Origin: Maritalea porphyrae
Lineage (GTDB): Bacteria; Pseudomonadota; Alphaproteobacteria; Rhizobiales; Devosiaceae
Reading direction: 5' to 3'
NCBI RefSeq assembly: GCF_027213965.1
Contig: NZ_JAPWGX010000005.1
Coordinates: forward strand, 153,236-217,235
DNA: 64,000 nucleotides
Shown here: positions 27,023 to 36,021 of the stretch, piece by piece
Numbering within the stretch: position 1 is the stretch's first letter
Layout: every line of letters begins with the position of its first letter
Position numbers and translations under genes: made by a program
The notes under the pieces: model-generated
What the model was told of the DNA's origin: nothing
Seen by the model: only the letters and a program-made list of their open reading frames with translations
The model's database searches: none

Positions 27023-27169
27023 TTTGCCTCGTTGCTTTTATGTGTTTGGCGTCTTGGAAGGTTTGAAGCAACATAAAGAGCGCGACCGCAAATTGCAGTG
27101 CACCAATTGTCGCATTATCCCCTTACCTTGGCGCCTAACATAGTGGGTGCATTCCTAAAAGCAAATACG

Positions 27170-27195
27170 AAAAGGGCGACCCAATGGATCGCCCT
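27170..27195 (-). terminator. Intrinsic terminator of the 5'-nucleotidase gene
   Basis: On the minus strand GGGCGA (27189-27194) pairs with TCGCCC (27174-27179) around a GC-rich loop, followed by TTTT. It lies about 30 bases after the nucleotidase stop. Confidence 0.75.
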
Positions 27196-27221
27196 CATCA
27201 ACAGTTTGTTAGCTAGAGTGC

Positions 27222-28811
27222 TTATTCGACGATGGTAATGCGGTCATCCACCATTGGCGTATATGCGCCACCTGCTGCAACATATGCCGCAACAACATCT
27301 TCTAGGTTTGGACCAAAGTCATAAGCTTTCATGCCATTTGTGGCGAACACTTTGTATCCGTCCCCACCCGAACGCATGAAGTTGTTTGAAACAACGCCAT
27401 ATGTTGCGGCTGGATCAAGCGCGCCAAAAGTGCCCTCGTCGCCAAGCACTTCAACAGAAACGATCCGGCCACCCGCATCTTTGGTCGGGTCGTATGAGAA
27501 TTTCAGACCAGCCACTTGTGGGAAACGACCGCCGCCAGATTCAACTTGGCTAACGCCATTTTCCAACGCTGCAATAACGTCAGCACCAGTCAACTCAAAT
27601 GTTGCCAATGTGTTTTGGAATGGCAATACCGTCAGCACTTCACCCATTGTGATTTCACCCGCATCAATTGATGCGCGCAAACCGCCACCGTTTTGGATCG
27701 CAATTGAAACGCCCTGGTTCTTAACGCGGTCCAACATAGCCTCAGCAACGAGAACGCCCATTTCGCAGGTCTGTGCCCGACAGAACGAACGATTGCCCTC
27801 AATCGGCGCTGTTGTTTCACCAACAACCTTGTTCATAAGTTCCTGAAGGGGACCAGCAGCCTTTTCAATATAGGCAAGCACTTCTTCGTCTTCCGGCACA
27901 CGGGCATCAAGCGACCATGCCTGACCACCAGCATCCTTGACGTTTCCTTCGTCATCAAAAGTTACGCTAAGCTCACCCACATATTTGGTGTAGGCATAGG
28001 CTTGCACAACTTGCACCTTATTGCCGTCAGGACCATCCACAACCGTTGGATAATCTTCCAACAATGTGTTGGTGTGACCGCCAACAATCACATCGATCCC
28101 TGCAATTGAGGCTGCAAGTTCAAGATCGCGGTCATACCCAATATGGGTCAACAGAATGATTTTGTTGATGCCATCGCCCTTTAGTTTTTCGATAAGAGCA
28201 GGCAATACGCTTTCTTCTGTAAAGAATTTTACGGTGTCACCAGGGCTAGAGATTTCTGCTGTGTCCGGTGTGAGCAATCCGATGATGCCGAGTTTTTCGC
28301 CGCCAACTTCTAGAATGGTATAGGGCGGTATTTTGCCATCAAGCAATGGCTCACCACTCATATCCCCATTGGCAAACATAACCGGGAAATTTGCAAGATC
28401 CGCAAAATCGGACAATCCTGGAGGTCCATCATCAAATTCGTGGTTACCCACCGCCATCGCGTCTACTTCCAACATATTTAGGAATTCGGCGTTCATTTTG
28501 CCTTTATATGTTGTGAAATAGAGAGACCCTTGAAACTGGTCCCCGCCAACGAGAGTAATCACATTGCCGCCTGCGCCTTCAACAGCGTCACGACGCGTGT
28601 CGATGAATGTCATCAAACGCGCGGCACCACCAAAACATTTGCCGGCGGCGTTGTCTCCTGCGCTACAACCTGAATCATATTTGTTTACTGGTTCAAAGCG
28701 CGAATGCATGTCGTTAAAGTGCAAAATATTAAGCGTGTAGTCAGCAAATGCTGGCGCTGCAGCGCTGGCCATCATGGTACCAAGCGCAAGCGCGAGTGCT
28801 TTTTTCTTCAT
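27222..28811 (-). CDS. Periplasmic 5'-nucleotidase / 2',3'-cyclic phosphodiesterase family
   Basis: The 529-residue UshA-type protein has a signal peptide ending AAAPAFA near residue 24. Its N-terminal metallophosphatase domain has ILHFNDMHSR, GGDQFQGS, VGNHEFDDG, LLTHIGYDRD and VGGHTNT, the metal ligands of the dinuclear centre. The C-terminal substrate-binding domain has NGGGLRASIDAGEIT and GGDGYKVF. It releases phosphate from nucleotides in the periplasm for scavenging. ATG at 28811 follows GGAGG; a longer upstream in-frame extension would not give a signal peptide. Confidence 0.92.
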   Translation of the reverse strand: MKKKALALALGTMMASAAAPAFADYTLNILHFNDMHSRFEPVNKYDSGCSAGDNAAGKCFGGAARLMTFIDTRRDAVEGAGGNVITLVGGDQFQGSLYFTTYKGKMNAEFLNMLEVDAMAVGNHEFDDGPPGLSDFADLANFPVMFANGDMSGEPLLDGKIPPYTILEVGGEKLGIIGLLTPDTAEISSPGDTVKFFTEESVLPALIEKLKGDGINKIILLTHIGYDRDLELAASIAGIDVIVGGHTNTLLEDYPTVVDGPDGNKVQVVQAYAYTKYVGELSVTFDDEGNVKDAGGQAWSLDARVPEDEEVLAYIEKAAGPLQELMNKVVGETTAPIEGNRSFCRAQTCEMGVLVAEAMLDRVKNQGVSIAIQNGGGLRASIDAGEITMGEVLTVLPFQNTLATFELTGADVIAALENGVSQVESGGGRFPQVAGLKFSYDPTKDAGGRIVSVEVLGDEGTFGALDPAATYGVVSNNFMRSGGDGYKVFATNGMKAYDFGPNLEDVVAAYVAAGGAYTPMVDDRITIVE

Positions 28812-28999
28812 TTTTATGAGCCTCCAAATAATTTCAAACCAGCCTCTTATAGGACGCGCTGCATGGCATATTTTTGACAATGTGCGATGTTTTTTTGGCG
28901 CGCCGTTCCTCCCACAGATACTGGCATGCGCGTAACTTTATGACAGTTTTGTAACACTGACCAGCACAAATTGGACCGTTTGGACAAAATTGGTCCCGA

Positions 29000-30628
29000 C
29001 TAAAAAGACGCAATCAGCAAAATTGCACCAAATCCAAACACCAAGAAGGCACCGGCCAATTCTGCTGTGCCAACAATCTCACCCCAGAACCGACCGCCAG
29101 CTAACGCACGAGCCTTGGCAAGGCCTTTAAAATAGACCGCCAATGCCGCCAGCATAGAAACTGTGATCGCTGTACCCAAGCCCATCAAAAATGTCGCGGC
29201 GATACCTGCTAACAGCAATTGTTGACTGAGAGCAAAAGCCAAAACCACCAGCGCACCAGAACAGGGCCGCAACCCCACAGAAACGATAAGCCCAACCTGC
29301 TCACGCAACGTACGACCACTGAATTGGCGTGGCTCAGGTGCATGCTGACAACCGCAGTCCGGTCCATGCTCATGATCGTGATCGTGATTATGGTGGTGGT
29401 GAACAGCCTGCGCATGCCTGTTGAACAATTTTCGCCAAATCAACCAAGCGCCAAGCAACATCACCAGCCCATAAGAGCCCACGGCCATCCAGTGTGCGGC
29501 ATCTGACATGGCAAAACTTGTGAGGCGCAACAAACTTGCAGCCACCAAAACAAAGACTACCGCCACTATGGATTGCATAAATGCTGTTGCAAAACTAAGC
29601 ACAACGCCGTGGCGCAACTCGCTTTCGTTGGCCACCATATAGGATGAAATAATGACTTTGCCGTGCCCTGGGCCCGCCGCATGAAAAATGCCATACAAAA
29701 AGCTCAATCCGCCCAAAACCCAAAATGCACTACCATCGCTGCGCATTCGTGCCATCGCGTCTGTTAGCGCGCGATAAAACCCCTTTTGCTGCACATTGAT
29801 CCACCCAAGAAAACCTGATTGTTGACCGCCCAAATTCGGCTCTTGTGGCGGTGCAACAAAGGGCGACCCCTTGGGCTTTGCAGGGGCCACGGGCACAACT
29901 GCACCAGAAGCGTATTCACCGCATCGCACAATAATGACATTCGACAGATCTTTTACAGCTTGCGCCAATTCCTCGGGAAGCTCCAAAACGTCGGTTCCAA
30001 GCGCAAATAGCTGCTCTTCAATATTGGGATCAATGGGGCGCGGTCCATTAACCTCAGCCGTGCATTTGCCATCAGCATTATCAAAAAAGACGGCATCACC
30101 TTCCACAAACTGAAACGCAGAATAATACTCAGGATCCGCAACTTCAATTTCAATATCTCGCGATGGGAATACCGGCTCTTCAAAATCAAGGGCAAAAGCC
30201 AGCTGCAGATTTGTCCCATCATATTCCATCCGGGCATCGCGCCCTTTGGCGAACACCAAGTTTTGCGCGCCCGCAAAACCCGCAACCGTATAATAACCGA
30301 ACTCTTCGAGCCCCATCATATTATCGTCGGCCAGTGGTTGAAGTTCTTCGCTTGAAACTTGGCCGTCGCCATCTTCGTCCAGCCCTTGCACGGCCCATGC
30401 TGAATAAAGCGGGTCGAACGACCATGCCTGCCGCAATCCAACCAATTCACCCTGGTCGTTGAATACAACAACAACTCGCGCGTCGATAAAAATATGGGGA
30501 TGGGCAAACACTGATGTGGCAAGGGCCAGCACCATGATGATTACCGCAAAAAACCGAGTTGAAAAACTATTCACAATTCCCGCCCAACCGAAGTATTTTG
30601 AGCCAAATCTAGCCAGCAATTGCGGCAT
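29000..30628 (-). CDS. DUF1007 - NicO nickel/cobalt permease fusion
   Basis: The 542-residue protein joins two domains usually made as separate neighbouring proteins. The N-terminal half has a signal-like helix ending VFAHPHIF and a DUF1007 domain (about 50-240) containing an EF-hand-like loop DEDGDGQVSSEE. The C-terminal half (from about 275) is a NicO/RcnA-type permease with AAGPGHGKVIISSYMV, a cytoplasmic or periplasmic His-rich loop AVHHHHNHDHDHEHG near 410 and the conserved SVGLRPCSGALVVLAF. It probably moves nickel or cobalt. ATG at 30628 starts eight bases after the upstream stop; a GTG at 30574 is an alternative. Confidence 0.8.
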   Translation of the reverse strand: MPQLLARFGSKYFGWAGIVNSFSTRFFAVIIMVLALATSVFAHPHIFIDARVVVVFNDQGELVGLRQAWSFDPLYSAWAVQGLDEDGDGQVSSEELQPLADDNMMGLEEFGYYTVAGFAGAQNLVFAKGRDARMEYDGTNLQLAFALDFEEPVFPSRDIEIEVADPEYYSAFQFVEGDAVFFDNADGKCTAEVNGPRPIDPNIEEQLFALGTDVLELPEELAQAVKDLSNVIIVRCGEYASGAVVPVAPAKPKGSPFVAPPQEPNLGGQQSGFLGWINVQQKGFYRALTDAMARMRSDGSAFWVLGGLSFLYGIFHAAGPGHGKVIISSYMVANESELRHGVVLSFATAFMQSIVAVVFVLVAASLLRLTSFAMSDAAHWMAVGSYGLVMLLGAWLIWRKLFNRHAQAVHHHHNHDHDHEHGPDCGCQHAPEPRQFSGRTLREQVGLIVSVGLRPCSGALVVLAFALSQQLLLAGIAATFLMGLGTAITVSMLAALAVYFKGLAKARALAGGRFWGEIVGTAELAGAFLVFGFGAILLIASF

Positions 30629-30635
30629 CAAAGAG

Positions 30636-31430
30636 TCAATCTTCAAGATCAAAAAGCGACAAGTTGAATTGCGCCACATCATCAATAAGTTCACCAAATC
30701 CGCGCACCGCATGCGCTGCACTGGCCATACCCTTTGCAGCCGTTGCCACCGACGCATTCCCTACAACACCTTGATCGTTCAAATCATGGCTCATCCAACC
30801 AAAATGATGCTTGCCATAGCCCGTTAAATGGTGAGCAGAGGCTTGAACTCCCTTTAAGGCGCTTTCAAAATGATCTGCGGCATCCATGTCAACTTTTTGC
30901 GGGGCATAATGCAACATCAGCGATGTTTCTATATCACCGCCATGAATGCCAAATTTTAGCTCTTCTTCATCAAACAGGCTCGCAGGTTGCCCAAAGCGCA
31001 GCCAAGCCGAAGACACAGCCAACATAGAAAAATCCCGTCGCAGCGCCAAAATCAATCGATCCACGACACCGCTGTTGCCGCCGTGTGACGACATGATGAT
31101 TAAACGACGCCCGCCCCACGCATGAAACCTTGCGCCAATTTCATACCAACTCTGAAACAAGTTTTCAGCATCAAAACTCAGCGTGCCGTCAAAGTGATCA
31201 TGCTCATCGCTGGCTCCAATCTGCTGCAATGGGAACACCAACACGTTGGCTTCAATCGCTAACTCTTGCGCTGCATTCAAATGGCCCTGGGCAATATCGC
31301 AATCAGTTGAAAGCGGCAAATGGGGTCCGTGTGGTTCAATCGCCCCAACCGGCAACACGCCAACAGTTTGCGCATCAACCAGCTCCGCTAACTGGTCACG
31401 TTTCAAATCCATTAGGTTGAAAATTGGCAT
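30636..31430 (-). CDS. Creatininase-family amidohydrolase
   Basis: The 264-residue protein has the creatininase metal motifs EPHGPHLPLSTD near residue 32, SDEHDHFDGTLS near 74, MSSHGGNSGV near 113 and GIHGGDIETSLML near 161. The family includes creatininase, amidases of riboflavin/FAPy metabolism and MftE-like peptidases. No gene for creatine or mycofactocin metabolism is nearby. It ends eight bases before the nickel permease fusion, so the two may be cotranscribed. The substrate is unknown. Confidence 0.8.
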   Translation of the reverse strand: MPIFNLMDLKRDQLAELVDAQTVGVLPVGAIEPHGPHLPLSTDCDIAQGHLNAAQELAIEANVLVFPLQQIGASDEHDHFDGTLSFDAENLFQSWYEIGARFHAWGGRRLIIMSSHGGNSGVVDRLILALRRDFSMLAVSSAWLRFGQPASLFDEEELKFGIHGGDIETSLMLHYAPQKVDMDAADHFESALKGVQASAHHLTGYGKHHFGWMSHDLNDQGVVGNASVATAAKGMASAAHAVRGFGELIDDVAQFNLSLFDLED

Positions 31431-31573
31431 TTGAAGAGCTCTTTTGCTATTTGCGCTTTGTTGGTTTTGCCAGCTATTGCGCCATTTGCAAAGCGGGTCA
31501 GTTCAAATTAACCGATTAACGATAGTCTAAGCCAAGAATTTCATTTGCCTAAGCGCTTGGGCTAGAAAGAACT

Positions 31574-31993
31574 ATGGCCAAAAAAACCGAAAACACATTG
31601 CTATTTGCCCTCATTGAAGCTGGTGCCCTGAGCCGCCAAGCGGCCCTCGCCCCATTGCGAGAACTTGGTTTGCTGCCCGGCGACGATGCAATTTTGCTTT
31701 GGCTCAATGGCAATCCAGAAACCGAATTTTCAGAAATGATGTTCGAATTGGGACTAGAAAAGCAAACCCTGCGCACCGTGTTGTTCCGATTTCAAAACAC
31801 GGGCCTTGTGACTTGTGTGCCAACACAAAACACCAACGATCTTGAAGTGTCCCTCACCGAAGGTGGTCAACGGCTCATCGACGCGCTTGAACACCATTGG
31901 CGCACGCTAGACAAACAACTACGTGCCCAGCTGCAGCCCAAAAAGAGCAAAAAGCTAAAGAAAGCCCTGCACAAACTAGCGGACAGTTTTTGA
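31574..31993 (+). CDS. Putative winged-helix (MarR-like) regulator
   Basis: The 139-residue protein has a helical N-terminus, a probable recognition unit FSEMMFELGLEKQTLRTVLFRFQNTGLV near residues 51-78, a wing LEVSLTEGGQRLIDAL near 95-110, and a lysine-rich C-terminus (KKSKKLKKALHKL). This is the MarR layout, but similarity is weak. It is transcribed towards, and overlaps by 18 bases the end of, the first gene of the membrane cassette at 31976. It is the only regulator next to that cassette, so it may control it, but that is inference. Confidence 0.5.
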   Translation: MAKKTENTLLFALIEAGALSRQAALAPLRELGLLPGDDAILLWLNGNPETEFSEMMFELGLEKQTLRTVLFRFQNTGLVTCVPTQNTNDLEVSLTEGGQRLIDALEHHWRTLDKQLRAQLQPKKSKKLKKALHKLADSF

Positions 31994-32455
31994 GGAATGG
32001 TGCTCATGCCCCTTGAAGTGGGATTGTGGCCCAGGCCTGGATTGGTGTTTCACACGCCAATATCGCCAAAAAAAGTCGCCCAATACGAACAAAATCGCGA
32101 AGCTCACAAAATACAAGAACAAGTTGGATCTTAAGAACAGTCCGAGCGAAACCAAGAAAAACGTTAGCGGCACCAACTGCATCGACGAGTATTGCCACCA
32201 ATTGGCCGTCCAATAAAACTCTTCAGCTCGGTCTTGTGCTCTGGGGGAAACATGTGCCAGCGCAAAAAGAGTGCTGTTGCTCACCAACAGCAGAACCAAA
32301 TACAAAGGAACAACAAGGAACTGAAATCGCATATCTAGGATTGCGCCTGTTAGGTATGCAACCAACCCCATTGTCAACAAAAGCACCACCCCGCTTGTCG
32401 TCCACCTGTTCTTTCTGTGCGTCAGGTGCGCCCAAAATAGTTGTCTAAATGTCAT
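31976..32455 (-). CDS. Small multi-helix membrane protein, paralogue A
   Basis: The 159-residue protein starts MTFRQLFWAHLTHRKNRW, has about four membrane helices and a motif LFALAHVSPRAQDR near 65, then a His-rich basic tail (HFKGHEHHSSK). The opening AHLxH(R/K) motif and the ALAxxSP motif recur in the next two genes, making this one of three paralogues in tandem. ATG at 32455 lies inside the end of the preceding gene (11-base overlap), after a GGAG. I do not recognise the family. Confidence 0.6.
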   Translation of the reverse strand: MTFRQLFWAHLTHRKNRWTTSGVVLLLTMGLVAYLTGAILDMRFQFLVVPLYLVLLLVSNSTLFALAHVSPRAQDRAEEFYWTANWWQYSSMQLVPLTFFLVSLGLFLRSNLFLYFVSFAILFVLGDFFWRYWRVKHQSRPGPQSHFKGHEHHSSKTVR

Positions 32456-32882
32456 TTGATTTCTCCGCGCGACGCATTTTTCTGCGCAAAACCGATGTCC
32501 AGACCACTCCAACAAACCCACCAAAAGCCACAAAATAGTACAGAAAGTATTCAGTTTCCATTGAGTAAACCCAAAAGAGACAAACAACGCTCGTAATGAT
32601 CATTTGGATCGTCAACAGCTTCCAGCTAGCTTGAGCGGTAAACGCCAAATGGCGTTTGGCAAGCGTTGGGCTAATTTCCGCTAATGCGTAAAAAAGTGGT
32701 GGACTAGTCACCATCCATCCTAGGAACAAACCATAGCCGACAATCACAATCATCTGCCGCTCAGCGGGCCACAAAAACATGGTAGTCAACGCCACCACGC
32801 TAAATGTTGTCATCATCAAGGTATTTATCAAGCGCATTTCTTTGTGCGTCAGGTGCGCCCAAAACAACTCTCTAAATGTCAT
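32445..32882 (-). CDS. Small multi-helix membrane protein, paralogue B
   Basis: The 145-residue protein begins MTFRELFWAHLTHKEMR, matching paralogue A almost exactly over the first 14 residues. It has about four membrane helices, and LFYALAEISPTLAKR near 63 matches the ALAxxSP motif. The C-terminus RRKMRRAEKSNDI is basic. ATG at 32882 overlaps the stop of paralogue C through ATGACATTTAG. The same 11-base overlap sequence ends this gene and starts paralogue A. The function is unknown. Confidence 0.65.
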   Translation of the reverse strand: MTFRELFWAHLTHKEMRLINTLMMTTFSVVALTTMFLWPAERQMIVIVGYGLFLGWMVTSPPLFYALAEISPTLAKRHLAFTAQASWKLLTIQMIITSVVCLFWVYSMETEYFLYYFVAFGGFVGVVWTSVLRRKMRRAEKSNDI

Positions 32883-33318
32883 CTCTTTTGTCATCAAACT
32901 TGTAATATCCAATTCGGCGCACATAGCCGCGCGCGGCGTAAAATGTTAAATATACTGTTTGGGTCAGAGGCAAAAACAAGCCCCAACCCAGTGGCGCACC
33001 CATCAAGGCGTGAAGCGCGGTCAAGGTTGCAAGATTGACCATATGGTCGAGCACATAAATCGGCCAAGTCGCTTCCACCAAATATCCCCAACTGCGCGAA
33101 GCAGCTTCTGGGTTTACCCCGGCCAGCGCAAAGAAAAAGGCGGGGGACAGGGTGAAATAACAGAGCAGCAAGATAAGCGGTGGGAAGGCACCATTTTCCA
33201 ATGCAAACTCACCACCCAGATCAAACTTCCAATGAATGGCCGCCCAAACCATAAAGACGAGCAACCACCAGTTTGAACGGTGAAAAAGATGTGCGCTGAA
33301 ACGTTCCTGAAATGTCAA
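32872..33318 (-). CDS. Small multi-helix membrane protein, paralogue C
   Basis: The 148-residue protein begins MTFQERFSAHLFHRSNWW from a TTG at 33318. That TTG lies six bases after GGAAG and overlaps the stop of the upstream gene (TTGA), so I prefer it to a GTG eleven codons upstream. It aligns with A and B at AHLxHR and at FFALAGVNPEAASR near 62. It has about four membrane helices and the C-terminus YYKFDDKRDDI. The function is unknown. Confidence 0.65.
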   Translation of the reverse strand: MTFQERFSAHLFHRSNWWLLVFMVWAAIHWKFDLGGEFALENGAFPPLILLLCYFTLSPAFFFALAGVNPEAASRSWGYLVEATWPIYVLDHMVNLATLTALHALMGAPLGWGLFLPLTQTVYLTFYAARGYVRRIGYYKFDDKRDDI

Positions 33319-33731
33319 ACTTCGCTTCCATTTACCTTCTTTCTGAGCCACCTAAATGACCAGAATAACGTGACAGGCACTACCACCCCTAAACCCAAAT
33401 AGGTGAGTTTGGTCGCAATTGTAGATTGCGGCTTTGAGAACAAAACCGACGCCGCCAACACAATGCCAAACGCAATCAAATATCCAACCCATTTGACAGA
33501 AATAATTGGAGATACACCCTGGTCGTTTTGTCTCTTTTCGTGTGCACTCACGCGTTGACCAGCTGTGTAAACGAGTGCTGCGAGCATAAACGACAAGCAA
33601 TAAAGCATGTCCCAATAATAAACACTATTGTCCAAAACAGCGGCCAAAAAAGGACCTGCCAAAAGAGCGCATCCAAACAGTGACAGGGTTGCTAAATTTA
33701 GCTGCCGGATCATTTCGCTCAATAATCTCAT
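33315..33731 (-). CDS. Small membrane protein heading the paralogue cassette
   Basis: The 138-residue protein has four predicted membrane helices (starting FGCALLAGPFLAAVL, MLYCLSFMLAALVYTAG, VGYLIAFGIVLAASVLF, LTYLGLGVVVPVTLFW) and a short soluble loop with HEKRQNDQG. It lacks the AHLxH motif of the three genes that follow but is translationally coupled to them. ATG at 33731 follows GTGAGACTTGACC; the ribosome site is weak. The function is unknown. Confidence 0.55.
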   Translation of the reverse strand: MRLLSEMIRQLNLATLSLFGCALLAGPFLAAVLDNSVYYWDMLYCLSFMLAALVYTAGQRVSAHEKRQNDQGVSPIISVKWVGYLIAFGIVLAASVLFSKPQSTIATKLTYLGLGVVVPVTLFWSFRWLRKKVNGSEV

Positions 33732-33867
33732 GGTCAAGTCTCACACACATCAAACAAAAAGCATCGCAACAACATACTCAAAACTGGCGTGCGCACAATT
33801 GGTGTTTTTGCTTCCCCAGTTCAATCGAACTGCTAAACTGAGTTTACTGATTTGGCGGAGATGAGAA

Positions 33868-34494
33868 ATGTTTATTGTGCCCATCTATTATTTGGACCTG
33901 TTTGGCGTTGCCATTTTTGCGACCACAGGGGCGTTGGTGGCAAGCCGCAGGCAAATGGACATTATCGGCTTTGCCCTTCTGGCCACATTGACCGGCGTGG
34001 GCGGGGGCACACTCAGAGACCTGATCTTAGATCGTCCCGTTTTTTGGATTGTCGATCAGGCCTATTTGGTCACATGCTTAGCGATTGCCGTGGTTGCCTT
34101 TTTTGCTTCCCACTTGATCCAGCGCCGATATATTGCGCTTTTGTGGCTCGATGCAATCGGCCTTGCCGCCTATGGCGTTTTGGGCGCACATATTGCCCAC
34201 GCCAATGGCGCGGGCTTTTTTGTGGCTACCGCTCTTGGCGTGATGACCGCAACCTTTGGCGGCATGATCCGCGATGTGGTGTGCGACGAAAATGTTCTGA
34301 TATTGCAAGATGAGATATACGCCACTGCAGCCTTAACGGCAGCGGGCGGTTATATGGCCCTCGTTTATTTAGGCATGCCCTTTTTCTATGCCGCCATCTT
34401 TGGCACCGTCATCGGTTTTGTGGTCCGCGCCGGGGCCATTCAATTCAGTTGGAAAATCCCCCGCTACAAACCACGCGAGGGGCGAGACTATTGA
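33868..34494 (+). CDS. TRIC-type trimeric cation channel family protein (UPF0126)
   Basis: The 208-residue protein has seven membrane helices in two repeats. Each carries the glycine-rich family motif: FGVAIFATTGALVASR, LTGVGGGTLRDLILDR, GVMTATFGGMIRDVVCDE. Bacterial members (YadS and relatives) are trimeric cation channels; physiological roles vary. The ATG follows GGAGATGAG. Its stop overlaps the TTG start of the DUF6886 gene. Confidence 0.88.
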   Translation: MFIVPIYYLDLFGVAIFATTGALVASRRQMDIIGFALLATLTGVGGGTLRDLILDRPVFWIVDQAYLVTCLAIAVVAFFASHLIQRRYIALLWLDAIGLAAYGVLGAHIAHANGAGFFVATALGVMTATFGGMIRDVVCDENVLILQDEIYATAALTAAGGYMALVYLGMPFFYAAIFGTVIGFVVRAGAIQFSWKIPRYKPREGRDY

Positions 34495-35018
34495 TTGAAT
34501 TTCTTGATCAACAACTCTACCACATTTCTGAAGATCCAAGCATTGACCGCTTCGATCCGCGTCTCGACAAAGAGGGAAACAACAGCGTTTGGGCGATTTC
34601 AGCAAGTCGAATACAAAACTATCTTTTACCCCGCGATTGCCCACGCATTTGCATTTGGGCCAATGAGCAAACCAACGCCAATGACTGGGCCAAATTGTCA
34701 AACGCCAACTCAATTATTGCGATTGAGCGCGGCTGGTTTGAACGTTGCGCCGCGGCAAAACTATACGCCTATGTTTTTGACAGCGCTGAATTTGATCTGA
34801 TCGGCCCGAATGCGGGGTATTTCACCGCTTCCACAGCACAAAAGCCGCGCGAAATGCTAACGATTGATGATCCGTTGCGTCAGCTCAACTTGGCTGGTGC
34901 GCGGCTTGAAGTGCTTGAAGAATTGCACAGTTTTAAAGAGACTGTTTTGGGTTCAAGCTTTGCTTTTTCAATGATTAGAATGCGCAACGCTGCACCTATT
35001 CCACAGACGCCGATTTGA
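34491..35018 (+). CDS. DUF6886 family protein
   Basis: The 175-residue soluble protein has YHISEDPSIDRFDPR near residue 10, VWAISASRIQNYLLPRDCPRICIWA near 34-58 and SFAFSMIRMRNA at the C-terminus, the pattern of the DUF6886 family of unknown function. The likely start is TTG at 34491, after GGGGCGAG, overlapping the upstream stop as TTGA. It is coupled to the TRIC gene and overlaps the modC gene tail-to-tail by 23 bases. Confidence 0.6.
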   Translation: MIEFLDQQLYHISEDPSIDRFDPRLDKEGNNSVWAISASRIQNYLLPRDCPRICIWANEQTNANDWAKLSNANSIIAIERGWFERCAAAKLYAYVFDSAEFDLIGPNAGYFTASTAQKPREMLTIDDPLRQLNLAGARLEVLEELHSFKETVLGSSFAFSMIRMRNAAPIPQTPI

Positions 35019-36021
35019 AGACCACATAAGTGGATTGTCCAACGACCATCTGCAAATCTGCAATGGTTTTGGCCATCACGCGCGCCCGCACAATCTCACC
35101 TTCCACCCGTACCAAAACATCTGCCTGCGACCGATCAAACAACCGGATGGTTTCAATTTCACCCTGCAACTGATTGCGCGCACTCACTCCTTCAAGCCGT
35201 TTTTTTGAAAGCAACACATCCCGCGCCCATATGCGCAAACGAACTTGATCACCCACATTTAGCGCCTTGCGCGGCAAATCGACGTGCTGTGCGCCCACCC
35301 CTATCGTTGCCAAATCAAACTCAGCATCAATTGCGGTCACGGTGCCAGACAAAAGGCTGGTGATGCCATTTTCAAAAAACGCAGGCCCATCCAATTGCGC
35401 CATTGTTTGTGCCAATGGCCCCTGCGCAACAATTTTACCTTGATCAATGGCGATCAGGTTTTGCGCCAATTGCGCGGCCTCTTCCATTTGATGGGTGACA
35501 TAAAGCACTGGAATATTAGCTTGAGCAAAATGGGTGCGAATAAGCGTAAGCAAATCAGCTTTTAGGCGCGGATCAATTGCACTCAACGGTTCATCAAACA
35601 GCATAAGTTTGGGCGCACCAAACAAAGCCCGCCCAATCATCACACGTTGTTTTTCGCCACCTGATAGGCTATGCGGAAACCGTTCAATCAAGTCCGATAT
35701 TCCCAATTGATCGGCCAACTGTTTGGCAGAAATGACCCCGCTGCGGCCCAATTCAATGTTTTGCTGAACTGTATAATGAGGCAACAAGCGCGGCTCTTGG
35801 AACACCATGCCGATCTGACGATGCTCGGCTCTTTGAGGCATGGCAATGCCGCCAAGACTTATTGTTCCGCTCACCGGGTGATCCAAACCAGCGATCACAC
35901 GAAGCAAAGAGGTTTTGCCCGCGCCCGATGGCCCAACAATCGCTGTTATGCCCGGCCCAGCGTCAAACTGATATTGCGCGCTCGGGTTGCCCCGCGTGCC
36001 CTTGATTTTCACCTCAAGCAT
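34996..36021 (-). CDS. modC: Molybdate ABC transporter ATP-binding protein
   Basis: The 341-residue ATPase has Walker A GPSGAGKTS near 30, Q-loop MVFQEPRLLPHY, signature LSGGEKQR near 124 and Walker B LMLFDEPLSAID near 144. A C-terminal TOBE (molybdate-binding) domain spans about 275-341. It powers molybdate import for molybdenum cofactor enzymes. ATG at 36021 overlaps the modB stop by eight bases. It is the last gene of eda-modABC. Confidence 0.92.
   Translation of the reverse strand: MLEVKIKGTRGNPSAQYQFDAGPGITAIVGPSGAGKTSLLRVIAGLDHPVSGTISLGGIAMPQRAEHRQIGMVFQEPRLLPHYTVQQNIELGRSGVISAKQLADQLGISDLIERFPHSLSGGEKQRVMIGRALFGAPKLMLFDEPLSAIDPRLKADLLTLIRTHFAQANIPVLYVTHQMEEAAQLAQNLIAIDQGKIVAQGPLAQTMAQLDGPAFFENGITSLLSGTVTAIDAEFDLATIGVGAQHVDLPRKALNVGDQVRLRIWARDVLLSKKRLEGVSARNQLQGEIETIRLFDRSQADVLVRVEGEIVRARVMAKTIADLQMVVGQSTYVVFKSASVE

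Noticed and set aside
27331..27846. A 171-codon plus-strand frame within the 5'-nucleotidase
   Set aside because: It is antisense to a well-conserved coding region and has no start signal.
31976..33731. A toxin-immunity or secretion set
   Set aside because: The proteins lack effector or immunity motifs and no secretion gene is near. The membrane paralogues are left as unknown.
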